This document shows, piece by piece, positions 16,001-24,258 of a stretch of 64,000 bases of DNA. The notes under the pieces are model-generated. The model worked only from the letters and a program-made list of their open reading frames with translations. It did no database searches and was not told where the DNA came from. Every line of letters begins with the position of its first letter. Position 1 is the stretch's first letter. The position numbers and the translations under genes were made by a program. Origin of the DNA: Sterolibacterium sp964437515 (GTDB lineage: Bacteria > Pseudomonadota > Gammaproteobacteria > Burkholderiales > Rhodocyclaceae); contig CAYTHB010000002.1 of assembly GCA_964437515.1 (NCBI GenBank), positions 1 through 64,000 of the forward strand, given 5' to 3'.

Positions 16001-16615
16001 ATGCAAGCTATTGAACAAAAAATACTTTCTCGTATCTATGGGCGCGGTAGGGGTTGTGTATTCACCAAGACCGATTTTGTCGCCGATTTTGGCGAGGCTA
16101 ACATCCATAAGGCACTCTCTGCCCTGACCAAGGCGGGGACGATCCGCCGTGTGTGCGTGGGGGTGTATGACTACCCGCGCCAGAGCGAACTGCTGGGGCA
16201 GTTGAGCCCGGATATCGACCGGGTGGCGCAGGCGCTGGCGCGCAAGTTCAACTGGCGCATTCAACCTTCGGGCGACACGGCGCTGAATCTGCTCGGGCTT
16301 TCGACGCAGGTGCCGGGGAAATGGCTGTACCTTTCCGACGGCCCCAGTCGCCGTTACGCGGTAGGCGGGCAGGAATTGGTCTTTCGCCAATCCGCATTGA
16401 AGGACACCGGCTTTGCCTTGCGCGAGAGCGGCTTGCTGGTGCCGGCGATCAAGGCGCTGGGCAAGGAGCATATCGACGCGGCTGTTGTCGGAAAATTGCG
16501 CCAGTGGCTTGCCCCGAAACTGCGCACGCGCCTGCTGCGCGATACACGCATGGTCACGGGCTGGATTTACGAAGTCATCAAGCAGGTTTGTGCGGATAGT
16601 GTGGGGGCGGACTGA
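16001..16615 (+). CDS. AbiEi-type antitoxin / DUF6088 family protein
   Basis: The 204-residue protein begins M-Q-A-I-E-Q-K-I-L-S-R-I-Y-G-R-G-R-G, typical of DUF6088/AbiEi-like antitoxins. An N-terminal winged helix (F-T-K-T-D-F..., A-L-S-A-L-T-K-A-G-T-I-R-R-V) precedes a C-terminal antitoxin domain. In type IV AbiE systems this protein counters the nucleotidyltransferase toxin and represses the operon. ATG 16001 matches the family start; the frame is open upstream to 15857, but that segment has no family character. The stop overlaps the toxin start by one base (TGATG). Confidence 0.88.
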   Translation: MQAIEQKILSRIYGRGRGCVFTKTDFVADFGEANIHKALSALTKAGTIRRVCVGVYDYPRQSELLGQLSPDIDRVAQALARKFNWRIQPSGDTALNLLGLSTQVPGKWLYLSDGPSRRYAVGGQELVFRQSALKDTGFALRESGLLVPAIKALGKEHIDAAVVGKLRQWLAPKLRTRLLRDTRMVTGWIYEVIKQVCADSVGAD

Positions 16616-17604
16616 TGGATCGCATCGCTCACCTGCCGGCCGCCGAGCGTTCGGCCCTGTTTGCGGAAACGGCCGCAAAGATGAAGACGACGCCAGCGGT
16701 GGCAGAAAAGGATTTCTGGGTAACCTGGGTGCTCGACCGCCTGTTTGCCGATGCCGGGTTGGCACGCCTGCTGATGTTCAAGGGTGGCACCAGTTTGTCG
16801 AAAGCCTACCGGCTGATCGAGCGGTTTTCCGAGGACATCGACCTGATTCTGGATTGGCGTGCGGTGACCGGCGAAGACCCATTGGCCGAGCGCTCCAAGG
16901 CCAAGCAGGAAAAGCTGAACACGGCGATCAACGATCAGGCGCAAGCCTTTATCGGCGGCGAATTGCTGGCGCGCATCGCAGGTGATTCTGTCCTTGGCGA
17001 TCTGTGCCAGTGCGCCATCGCGGCGGATGATCCGCATGTGATCGAGATTCGCTATCCGGCATCCTTTCCCGACCGTTATCTGCGCCCCGAATTGCGGCTT
17101 GAGATCGGACCGCTGGCAGCGTGGTTGCCGCATGAGGACAAGATGATCGTCAGCTATGCCGCCGAGCAGTTTCCACAGGTGTTCGCGCGGTGGGAATGTT
17201 CGGTGCGCGTCATCAAGGCCGAGCGCACGTTCTGGGAGAAGGCGACGATCCTGCACCATGAGGCGAACCGGCCCGAGGGCAATCCGCAGTCACCACGCTA
17301 TTCGCGGCATTACTACGATCTGGCCCGGATGGCGACTGCTCCTGTGAAGGATACAGCCTTGGCGAACCTGGAACTGCTGGCCGACGTGGTGGCGTTCAAG
17401 CAGCGGTTCTATCCGCGCGGTTGGGCGCGCTACGACCTGGCGGTGCCCGGCAGTTTGCGACTGATGCCGGATGGTGCGGTGCTGGCGGCGGTCGAGGCCG
17501 ATTACCGGGCGATGACGAACATGATCTTCGGCACTGTGCCGGCGTTCGGCGAGATTCTCGAAACCTTGCGCGTGCTGGAAAACGAGATTAACGCGCGGCG
17601 CTGA
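16615..17604 (+). CDS. AbiEii-type nucleotidyltransferase toxin
   Basis: The 329-residue protein is a nucleotidyltransferase toxin of the AbiEii/AbiGii family. It has the DNA-polymerase-beta-like signature F-K-G-G-T-S-L-S-K-A-Y (residues 56-66) and the metal-binding F-S-E-D-I-D-L-I (Asp74, Asp76). Preceding A-E-K-D-F-W-V and later K-A-E-R-T-F-W-E-K-A-T-I-L-H are family hallmarks. Characterised relatives block growth by modifying tRNA or other targets and give abortive-infection protection. Translation is coupled to the antitoxin. Adding this pair directly behind the restriction genes extends the defence island to 17604. Confidence 0.9.
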   Translation: MDRIAHLPAAERSALFAETAAKMKTTPAVAEKDFWVTWVLDRLFADAGLARLLMFKGGTSLSKAYRLIERFSEDIDLILDWRAVTGEDPLAERSKAKQEKLNTAINDQAQAFIGGELLARIAGDSVLGDLCQCAIAADDPHVIEIRYPASFPDRYLRPELRLEIGPLAAWLPHEDKMIVSYAAEQFPQVFARWECSVRVIKAERTFWEKATILHHEANRPEGNPQSPRYSRHYYDLARMATAPVKDTALANLELLADVVAFKQRFYPRGWARYDLAVPGSLRLMPDGAVLAAVEADYRAMTNMIFGTVPAFGEILETLRVLENEINARR

Positions 17605-17758
17605 ATGCGTCAGGTCAGGCGCTGGGTGGTTTTTCGCTGCCTGCCGATGGGCGTAACGCTGGCTTCAGCCTGTGGCTTGGCGCAGTAGTCGTGCCAGCGT
17701 GTCGGGTTCTCACACTCACGATTTTTGTCGATGACGTTTGTGCATATAAAAGTCGACG

Positions 17759-17962
17759 TCAGTCCTGATCTTTGGGAATCCCCCAATCCTTGAGTGCGAT
17801 GTAGAGTGCGACGAACCAGCCGATGAAGGGTAGGGTCCAGCTACAGAGGATGCCCACCCACATCATTTGAATGGGGATGGTGCGGCGGTAGCACAGCAAC
17901 AGAAAGGCCGGGAGGGCAGCAATACACCCGGCCAGCAGGGCAACAGCGATGATGTCATTCAT
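17759..17962 (-). CDS. Small membrane protein resembling superinfection-immunity (Imm) proteins
   Basis: This 67-residue protein has two hydrophobic helices (about 5-24 and 33-58). The second contains L-C-S-W-T-L-P-F-I-G-W-F-V-A-L, which resembles the F-L-G-W-T-x-I-G-W motif of the Imm_superinfect family that blocks phage DNA entry. It is alone on the minus strand between the abiE pair and the Rieske gene. The function is inferred from a short motif and the neighbourhood. Confidence 0.6.
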   Translation of the reverse strand: MNDIIAVALLAGCIAALPAFLLLCYRRTIPIQMMWVGILCSWTLPFIGWFVALYIALKDWGIPKDQD

Positions 17963-18056
17963 GGCGATGGCTTCATGGAATACGCAGGCCAGTCTTGCAT
18001 CCTCGGGCTATAATCGCATCTTTCAAAATTTTGATGTGTTTCCATAAGGTTAGCTC

Positions 18057-19172
18057 ATGTCCGAGGTCATTGGGCCGCAGTTGCCGGCATCGTGGTATTT
18101 CGATGAAAAACGCTTCGAACGGGAGAAGACGCTGCTCTTCGATGCCGGGGCGGGTTATGTCGGCCATGAGCTGATGGTGCCGGGGGCGCATGACTATCGC
18201 AGCCTGGAGTGGATGGATCATGCGCGTCTGCTGGTGCGGCAGGGTGCGGAACATGAGCACAAGATCGAGCTGTTATCGAATGTTTGCCGTCATCGGCAGG
18301 CGATCATGCTGCAAGGTTCGGGGAATGCGAAACACATCGTTTGTCCGGTGCATCGCTGGACATATGACAGTCAGGGGCAGTTACTCGGCGCACCGCATTT
18401 TCCGGCGAATCCTTGTTTGCATCTGGACAAGCAGCCGCTGCAAAACTGGAACGGTCTGCTCTTCAAAGGGCCGCGACAGGTGGGTGAGGATCTGGCAGGC
18501 ATGAAGCTGGCAGCGGAAGGCGTGTTTGATTTTTCCGGCTACAAGCTCGATCGCGTGGAGATGCACACCTGCAATTACAACTGGAAGACCTTTATCGAGG
18601 TTTATCTGGAGGATTACCACGTCGCGCCGTTTCATCCGGGCTTGGGCAATTTTGTCACCTGCGATGATCTGAGCTGGCAGTTTGGCGAATGGTATTCGAT
18701 CCAGCGTGTCGGTATTACCAGCTTGCAAAAACCCGGCACACCGGCGTATGAACGCTGGCAGAAACAACTGCTGGAATTCAACAACGGTGAGCAGCCCAAA
18801 CAGGGCGCCGTGTGGCTGACTTATTACCCGAATATCATGGTGGAGTGGTATCCGCATGTGTTGGTGGTGTCTTCGTTGATTCCTCAGGATGTGGACAAGA
18901 CGCTTAATGTCGTCGAGTTTTATTACCCGGAGGAAATCGCGCTGTTCGAGCGTGAATTCATCGAGGCGGAGCAGGCAGCGTATATGGAAACTGCCATCGA
19001 GGATGATGACATCGGCGAGCGCATGGATCGCGGTCGGCGTGCCCTGATGAAGCAGGGGCGTAGTCAGGTCGGACCTTACCAGTCACCGATGGAAGACGGG
19101 ATGCGCCATTTTCATGAGTTTTATCGACGTGTCATGGGTGATGGAGCAGAAGGCAACGCCGCGAGTTCCTGA
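18057..19172 (+). CDS. Rieske [2Fe-2S] aromatic-ring-hydroxylating oxygenase, alpha subunit
   Basis: The 371-residue protein has an N-terminal Rieske domain with Cys77-x-His79 and Cys96-x-x-His99. The C-terminal domain has the mononuclear iron site N-W-K...E-D-Y-H-V-A-P-F-H (His188, His193, with a third carboxylate in the acidic run I-E-D-D-D near the C-terminus). Such enzymes hydroxylate or demethylate organic substrates using electrons from a reductase; no reductase or beta subunit is adjacent. The substrate cannot be told from sequence. AAGG precedes the start. An EamA exporter follows by 26 bp and may share the transcript. Confidence 0.88.
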   Translation: MSEVIGPQLPASWYFDEKRFEREKTLLFDAGAGYVGHELMVPGAHDYRSLEWMDHARLLVRQGAEHEHKIELLSNVCRHRQAIMLQGSGNAKHIVCPVHRWTYDSQGQLLGAPHFPANPCLHLDKQPLQNWNGLLFKGPRQVGEDLAGMKLAAEGVFDFSGYKLDRVEMHTCNYNWKTFIEVYLEDYHVAPFHPGLGNFVTCDDLSWQFGEWYSIQRVGITSLQKPGTPAYERWQKQLLEFNNGEQPKQGAVWLTYYPNIMVEWYPHVLVVSSLIPQDVDKTLNVVEFYYPEEIALFEREFIEAEQAAYMETAIEDDDIGERMDRGRRALMKQGRSQVGPYQSPMEDGMRHFHEFYRRVMGDGAEGNAASS

Positions 19173-19198
19173 TGTCTTGAATCCGCAGAGCTGCTGAA

Positions 19199-20113
19199 AT
19201 GTCGATACTCTGGATGATTGCGGCGAGTGTGCTGTTCGCCTGCATGGGCGTGTGCGTCAAGCTTGGCGCAGCGCAGTTTTCGGCGGCGGAGCTGGTGTTT
19301 TATCGCGGCTTCATTTCCCTGTTGCTGATTTACGGCTACATGCGCTGGGCGGGCTTGCGGGTGGCGACACCGCATTGGCGATTGCATGTCACGCGCAGCG
19401 TGTCGGGCTTCATTTCACTGGTAATGTACTTTTTTGCCATCAGCCTGATTCCACTGGCAACTGCGGTGACGCTCAACTACACCTCGCCCTTGTTTCTCGC
19501 CTTGCTGCTGGCGTTCTGGCAGCGTGAGCGGGTGGGCAAGGGGCTGGCCTTGGCCACACTGGCGGGGTTTTTTGGGGTCGTGCTATTGCTACGTCCCACA
19601 TGGCAAGCCGATCAGATGTGGGGTGGTTTGCTGGGGCTGGGTTCAGGGGTGATTTCGAGTGTGGCGTATCTGCATGTACGCAAGCTCGGCGAAGTGGGCG
19701 AACCCGAAGGGCGCACGGTATTCTGGTTCTCGCTGGTATCCACGCTTGGAGGCTTGCCTTGGGTGTTGGTGTCAAACCCATTTCATGGAATGACCTCCTC
19801 CGGCGTGCTGCTGTTGTTGGGGGTCGGTGGCTTTGGTGCGGCTGCGCAACTGTGCATGACGCGCGCCTACAAGCAGGGCAAGACCCTGGCGGTTGCTAGT
19901 TTTGCCTATACCACGGTCGTCTTTTCGTCCTTGTTTGGCTATGGCTTGTGGGGCGAACGACTCACACCGATGGCCTTGGGAGGAATTGCATTGATCGTTG
20001 GCAGTGGGTTAATTGCGACGGCATTCTCACAAACTGCCCCAGTGACGCGGGATTCGTCTATAGTCGTTGATGACAAGTGCAGTGCCGTCGTCACTGCGAC
20101 AGTGAGCAAGTAA
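19199..20113 (+). CDS. EamA/DMT-family transporter
   Basis: This is a 304-residue inner-membrane protein with about ten hydrophobic spans arranged as two EamA repeats. Typical features are the F-Y-R-G-F-I-S segment in span 2, L-N-Y-T-S-P-L-F in span 3-4 and the second-half match F-A-Y-T-T-V-V-F-S. Members export amino acids, metabolites or drugs; the substrate here is unknown. A hydrophilic tail of about 30 residues follows the last span. It lies between the Rieske gene and a SpoIIAA-like gene, 10 bp before the latter. Confidence 0.85.
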   Translation: MSILWMIAASVLFACMGVCVKLGAAQFSAAELVFYRGFISLLLIYGYMRWAGLRVATPHWRLHVTRSVSGFISLVMYFFAISLIPLATAVTLNYTSPLFLALLLAFWQRERVGKGLALATLAGFFGVVLLLRPTWQADQMWGGLLGLGSGVISSVAYLHVRKLGEVGEPEGRTVFWFSLVSTLGGLPWVLVSNPFHGMTSSGVLLLLGVGGFGAAAQLCMTRAYKQGKTLAVASFAYTTVVFSSLFGYGLWGERLTPMALGGIALIVGSGLIATAFSQTAPVTRDSSIVVDDKCSAVVTATVSK

Positions 20114-20123
20114 AGGACAGGCC

Positions 20124-20474
20124 ATGATCAATACCGATCACAAAAACAATATCGTCTATGTCACCGTTTTTGGTGAATTTACGCTGGCGGATTACAAGGA
20201 ATTTGAAGATCTGGTGCGTTACAAGCTCAAGTTCGTCGGCCCGATGAATCTGTTTTTCGATTTACGCCAGATGGCTGACTTCACGCTGGATGTGGCCTTG
20301 GAAGAAGTCCGCTTCGCCCGCGAACATGCACATGACTTTCGACGTATCGCCGTACTCACCACCAGCCAGTGGGGCGCGTGGACGGCTTGGCTGTCGCAGT
20401 TGTTCGTGGATGCGGATTTGCGCGTGTTCGAGGAAGACAAGTACGCTCAGGATTGGGTAGAGGCATCAGTCTGA
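20124..20474 (+). CDS. SpoIIAA/STAS-like protein
   Basis: The 116-residue soluble protein resembles the SpoIIAA-like (DUF3478) family: an N-terminal strand pair, F-F-D-L-R in the centre and a Trp-rich C-terminal part (T-S-Q-W-G-A-W-T-A-W). It lacks the phosphorylatable D-S motif of true anti-sigma antagonists. AGGA precedes the start. Being last in the run with the transporter, it may be co-transcribed; its function is unknown. Confidence 0.7.
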   Translation: MINTDHKNNIVYVTVFGEFTLADYKEFEDLVRYKLKFVGPMNLFFDLRQMADFTLDVALEEVRFAREHAHDFRRIAVLTTSQWGAWTAWLSQLFVDADLRVFEEDKYAQDWVEASV

Positions 20475-20510
20475 ATTCAATGTTGAAATGCGGGTTTCAC
20501 TGAATGCTTG

Positions 20511-20586
20511 CTTGACGTTGACTTGACGCTGGTCAGTCGCATTGCCGACGATTACACTTTGCAGTGCGTAAAAAGTTCTCTATAGA
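20511..20586 (+). promoter_or_regulatory. Candidate liu operon promoter and repeat-type operator
   Basis: TTGCAG (20559-20564) and TATAGA (20581-20586), 16 bp apart, lie 28 bp before the liuA start. Upstream, CTTGACG occurs twice (20511-20517 and 20522-20528), a direct repeat that could bind a MerR-type LiuR or similar regulator. Both are inferred from pattern only, and no liuR gene is in the window. Confidence 0.35.
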
Positions 20587-20613
20587 CTTGTCATTGCAGA
20601 GGAGCCGTCGGCG

Positions 20614-21816
20614 ATGTCCATTTCTACCTTCTCCAGTCTGCCTGTATTAGCTTTCCCTCTCGACGAAAACGCGCAGCAGTTGCGTGAAACGGTACGCCGT
20701 TTTGCCGAGCAGGAAATCGCGCCGCGTGCAGCGGCTATTGATCGTGAAAACCGCTTTCCTACGGAACTTTGGAAAAAGCTCGGCACACTCGGTGTGCATG
20801 GGCTGACGGTCGCCGAGGAATATGGCGGCAGTCCCTTGGGTTATCTGGCCCACATCATTGCCATGGAAGAAATTTCGCGCGCTTCGGCGGCGGTGGGCTT
20901 GTCGTATGGCGCACATTCCAATCTGTGCGTGAACCAGATTTATCGCAATGGCACGGAGGCGCAGAAACAGCGTTATTTGCCGGGCTTGATTGCCGGTGAT
21001 CTCATCGGCGCGCTGGCGATGTCGGAACCCGAAGCTGGTTCGGATGTGGTGAGCATGAAGTTGCGTGCTGATCGAGTGGGCGATCGTTTTATCCTCAACG
21101 GTTCGAAAATGTGGATTACCAATGGCGGCGATGCCGATGTGCTGGTGGTCTATGCCAAGACCGATGTGTCGGCGGGCGCAAAAGGCATGACCGCATTTTT
21201 GCTGGAAAAGGGCAGCAAGGGCTTTAGCCACGGCCAGCCGCTCGACAAGCTGGGGATGCGCGGCTCCAATACCTATCCGCTGTTTTTTGAAGACTGCGAA
21301 GTGCCGCTGGAAAATGTATTGGGCAAAGTAGGCGATGGAGTGAAGGTGCTGATGTCGGGGCTGGATTTTGAACGCAGCGTATTGAGTGGTGGCCCCTTGG
21401 GCATCATGGCCGCGTGTATGGATGCAGTGCTGCCTTATTTGCATCAACGCCAGCAATTTGGTCAGCCCATCGGCATGTTTGAATTGATGCAGGGCAAGCT
21501 TGCCGATATGTATACCACTTGGATGGCGACGCGCTGTTATGTGTATACCGTTGGCATGGCGTGCGATGCCGCCCAAGGGAACCTCTCTGCGGTACGCGCA
21601 CTACGCAAGGATGCCGCAGGGGCGATTCTCTATGCGGCGGAAAAGGCGACCTGGCTGGCGGGCGAGGCGATACAGGCACTGGGTGGGGTGGGGTATACCA
21701 ACGATTATCCGGTCGGCCGTTTGTGGCGCGATGCCAAACTCTATGAAATTGGCGCGGGCACCAGCGAAATCCGCCGTATGCTGATTGGCCGCGAACTGTT
21801 TGACGAGACCGCCTGA
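20614..21816 (+). CDS. liuA: Isovaleryl-CoA dehydrogenase
   Basis: This FAD enzyme oxidises isovaleryl-CoA to 3-methylcrotonyl-CoA, the first step specific to leucine catabolism after the branched-chain keto-acid dehydrogenase. The 400-residue product has acyl-CoA dehydrogenase signatures: A-M-S-E-P-E-A-G-S-D-V, K-M-W-I-T-N-G and the C-terminal Q-A-L-G-G-V-G-Y ... G-A-G-T-S-E-I-R-R. A GGAG sequence sits upstream. It is the first gene of a six-gene operon with gaps of a few bases or overlaps. The context (carboxylase subunits, hydratase, HMG-CoA lyase) fixes the substrate more firmly than the sequence alone. Confidence 0.94.
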   Translation: MSISTFSSLPVLAFPLDENAQQLRETVRRFAEQEIAPRAAAIDRENRFPTELWKKLGTLGVHGLTVAEEYGGSPLGYLAHIIAMEEISRASAAVGLSYGAHSNLCVNQIYRNGTEAQKQRYLPGLIAGDLIGALAMSEPEAGSDVVSMKLRADRVGDRFILNGSKMWITNGGDADVLVVYAKTDVSAGAKGMTAFLLEKGSKGFSHGQPLDKLGMRGSNTYPLFFEDCEVPLENVLGKVGDGVKVLMSGLDFERSVLSGGPLGIMAACMDAVLPYLHQRQQFGQPIGMFELMQGKLADMYTTWMATRCYVYTVGMACDAAQGNLSAVRALRKDAAGAILYAAEKATWLAGEAIQALGGVGYTNDYPVGRLWRDAKLYEIGAGTSEIRRMLIGRELFDETA

Positions 21817-21817
21817 A

Positions 21818-23425
21818 ATGAGCCGCCTGACTTCCACACTGGACCCGCGCAGCGAAGAATTTCGCGCCAATGCCGCAGCGATGCAGGCTTTGGTGGAGGA
21901 TCTGCGCGAGCAGACGGCGCGCTGTGTCGAAGGTGGCTCGCCAGAGCAGCGCGAGCGACATGTGGCGCGAGGAAAAATGTGGGTGCGTGAGCGCATCGAC
22001 CATCTGCTTGACCCCGGCACGCCGTTTCTGGAGTTCTCGGTGCTGGCGGGCTTCGGCATGTATGGAGGCGATGTGGCGGCAGGCGGCATCGTCACGGGGA
22101 TCGGCCGCATCAGTGGGGTTGAATGTGTGATCGTCGCCAACGATGCAACGGTCAAGGGCGGCTCTTATTTTCCGATCACCGTTAAAAAGCATTTGCGTGC
22201 CCAGGAAATCGCGCGACAGAATCACTTGCCCTGCATTTATCTGGTGGATTCCGGCGGTGCCAATCTGCCCCTGCAAGATGAGGTGTTTCCCGATCGCGAA
22301 CACTTTGGGCGGATTTTTTTCAATCAGGCGAATCTGTCGGCGGCGGGAATTCCGCAGATCAGCGTGGTGATGGGTTCCTGCACAGCGGGCGGGGCTTATG
22401 TTCCTGCCATGTCGGATGAGACGGTGATCGTGCGCAATCAGGGCACGATCTTTCTCGGCGGGCCGCCACTGGTCAAGGCAGCGATTGGCGAGGAGGTCAG
22501 TGCCGAGGAACTGGGCGGCGGCGATGTGCATACGCGCATCTCCGGTGTGGCGGATCATCTGGCGGAGAATGATGCCCACGCGCTGGCCATTTGCCGGCGC
22601 ATCGTGGCGAATCTCAATCATCGCAAGACGGCGACACTCAATCTGGCCACGCCGGAAGAACCGTATTACGACCCCGCTGAACTCTATGGGCTGATTCCTG
22701 CTGATTCGCGCAAGCCTTATGAGGTGCGCGAAGTCATCGCCCGTCTGGTGGATGGCTCGCGCTTCGATGAATTCAAGACACGTTATGGATCGACCCTAGT
22801 CACAGGTTTTGCTTATCTCCATGGCTATCCCATCGGCATCGTGGCGAACAATGGCATCCTCTTTGGCGAGTCGGCGCAGAAGGGCGCGCATTTCATCGAA
22901 CTCTGCGCCCAGCGCGGCATTCCGCTGGTTTTCTTGCAGAACATCACCGGCTTCATGGTCGGGCGCAAGCATGAAAATGCCGGAATTGCCAAAGATGGCG
23001 CGAAGATGGTGATGGCTGTTGCCAATGCTCAAGTACCTAAATTCACGCTCATCATCGGTGGCTCCTTTGGCGCGGGCAACTATGGCATGTGTGGTCGTGC
23101 CTATGATCCGCGCCTGCTGTGGATGTGGCCAAATGCGCGCATTTCCGTGATGGGCGGCGAGCAGGCCGCCTCGGTGCTGGCAACGATACGCCGCGATGCG
23201 CTGGAGGCCGCCGGTAAAACCTGGAGCGCAGCCGAAGAAGAGGCTTTCAAAGCTCCTTTGCGTCAGCAATATGAAACCCAGGGCCATCCCTATTACGCCA
23301 CGGCGCGGCTGTGGGACGATGGTCTGCTTGATCCGCTGCAGACGCGGCGTGCGCTGGCGTTGGGGATATCCGCGTCGCTCAATGCGCCGATCGCGCCCAC
23401 GCGCTTTGGCGTGTTTCGCCTGTGA
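21818..23425 (+). CDS. liuB: 3-methylcrotonyl-CoA carboxylase, carboxyltransferase (beta) subunit
   Basis: The beta subunit transfers CO2 from carboxybiotin on the alpha subunit to 3-methylcrotonyl-CoA, forming 3-methylglutaconyl-CoA. The 535-residue protein has both carboxyltransferase halves: the N-terminal acyl-CoA site with R-E-R-I-D-H-L-L-D-P-G and V-D-S-G-G-A-N-L, and the C-terminal half with Q-N-I-T-G-F-M-V-G and G-S-F-G-A-G-N-Y-G-M. ATG 21818 begins one base after the liuA stop. The stop overlaps the next start (GTGA). Confidence 0.95.
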   Translation: MSRLTSTLDPRSEEFRANAAAMQALVEDLREQTARCVEGGSPEQRERHVARGKMWVRERIDHLLDPGTPFLEFSVLAGFGMYGGDVAAGGIVTGIGRISGVECVIVANDATVKGGSYFPITVKKHLRAQEIARQNHLPCIYLVDSGGANLPLQDEVFPDREHFGRIFFNQANLSAAGIPQISVVMGSCTAGGAYVPAMSDETVIVRNQGTIFLGGPPLVKAAIGEEVSAEELGGGDVHTRISGVADHLAENDAHALAICRRIVANLNHRKTATLNLATPEEPYYDPAELYGLIPADSRKPYEVREVIARLVDGSRFDEFKTRYGSTLVTGFAYLHGYPIGIVANNGILFGESAQKGAHFIELCAQRGIPLVFLQNITGFMVGRKHENAGIAKDGAKMVMAVANAQVPKFTLIIGGSFGAGNYGMCGRAYDPRLLWMWPNARISVMGGEQAASVLATIRRDALEAAGKTWSAAEEEAFKAPLRQQYETQGHPYYATARLWDDGLLDPLQTRRALALGISASLNAPIAPTRFGVFRL

Positions 23426-24255
23426 GTTCAGATGAAAGCAATGCGATGAATCTGCCAGAAAATCCGTCTTTGTTGACCGATGTGCGTGAAGGGGTGGCTT
23501 ATCTCAGCCTGAATTGTCCCGAACGGCATAACGCTTTTAATGCCGGGCTTATTACCGCACTCACGCAGGCTTGCCGTGCGCTGGGGGCTAATCCCGCAGT
23601 GCGTGTGGTGGTGCTGGCAGCGCGTGGCCAGGGGGCGAGTTTTTGTGCGGGGGCGGATCTGGAATGGATGAAGGCCGCGGCAGCACAAGACGCACAAAGC
23701 AATCTGCAGGACGCGCGCCAGTTGGCGGCGATGTTGCAAGCACTGGCAAATTTGCCGCAGCCGGTGATCGCCTGTGTGCAGGGCGCGGCCTATGGCGGTG
23801 GCGTGGGGCTGATTGCCGCCTGCGACATGGCGATTGCTACGCAGGAGAGTGTGTTCGCCCTCAGCGAAGTGCGTTTGGGCTTGATTCCTGCCACCATTTC
23901 ACCGTATGTGATTGCTGCGATCGGGGCGCGCCAGGCGCGTCGTTACATGCTCACCGCCGAGCGTTTTACAGCCCATGAAGCGCAGGCCATGGGCTTGGTG
24001 CATGAAGTGCTGGATGATGCCGCCGCGCTGGAGGTGCGGCTGCAATCGCTGCTCAAGCAGCTTCTCGGCAATGGTTCGCAGGCGATGGCCGCCTGCAAAC
24101 AGTTGATTGCCGCGGTGAGTGCCCAGCCCCTGAGTGATGCCTTGGTGGAAGACACCGCACAACGGATTGCCGCGATACGCGCGACGGAGGAGGCTCAGGA
24201 AGGTTTGGCGGCCTTTTTTGAACGGCGCAAACCACGTTGGCAGATTGGAACATAA
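23422..24255 (+). CDS. liuC: Methylglutaconyl-CoA hydratase (enoyl-CoA hydratase family)
   Basis: This enzyme hydrates 3-methylglutaconyl-CoA to HMG-CoA. The 277-residue crotonase-fold protein has the CoA-binding segment N-C-P-E-R-H-N-A-F, the oxyanion-hole loop F-C-A-G-A-D-L-E-W-M and the second active-site segment A-A-Y-G-G-G-V-G-L. The start may be GTG 23422 (overlapping the liuB stop) or ATG 23446; neither has a strong ribosome-binding site, and coupling favours the first. The assignment rests on operon position between the two carboxylase genes. Confidence 0.9.
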   Translation: MSSDESNAMNLPENPSLLTDVREGVAYLSLNCPERHNAFNAGLITALTQACRALGANPAVRVVVLAARGQGASFCAGADLEWMKAAAAQDAQSNLQDARQLAAMLQALANLPQPVIACVQGAAYGGGVGLIAACDMAIATQESVFALSEVRLGLIPATISPYVIAAIGARQARRYMLTAERFTAHEAQAMGLVHEVLDDAAALEVRLQSLLKQLLGNGSQAMAACKQLIAAVSAQPLSDALVEDTAQRIAAIRATEEAQEGLAAFFERRKPRWQIGT

Positions 24256-24258
24256 GCC

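Noticed and set aside
17605..18056. Second copy of the tRNA-Asp 3' end as an attachment site for the island
   Set aside because: I looked for the terminal tRNA bases (TCCACTCCGCCA) near the right edge and did not see them; no integrase is present.
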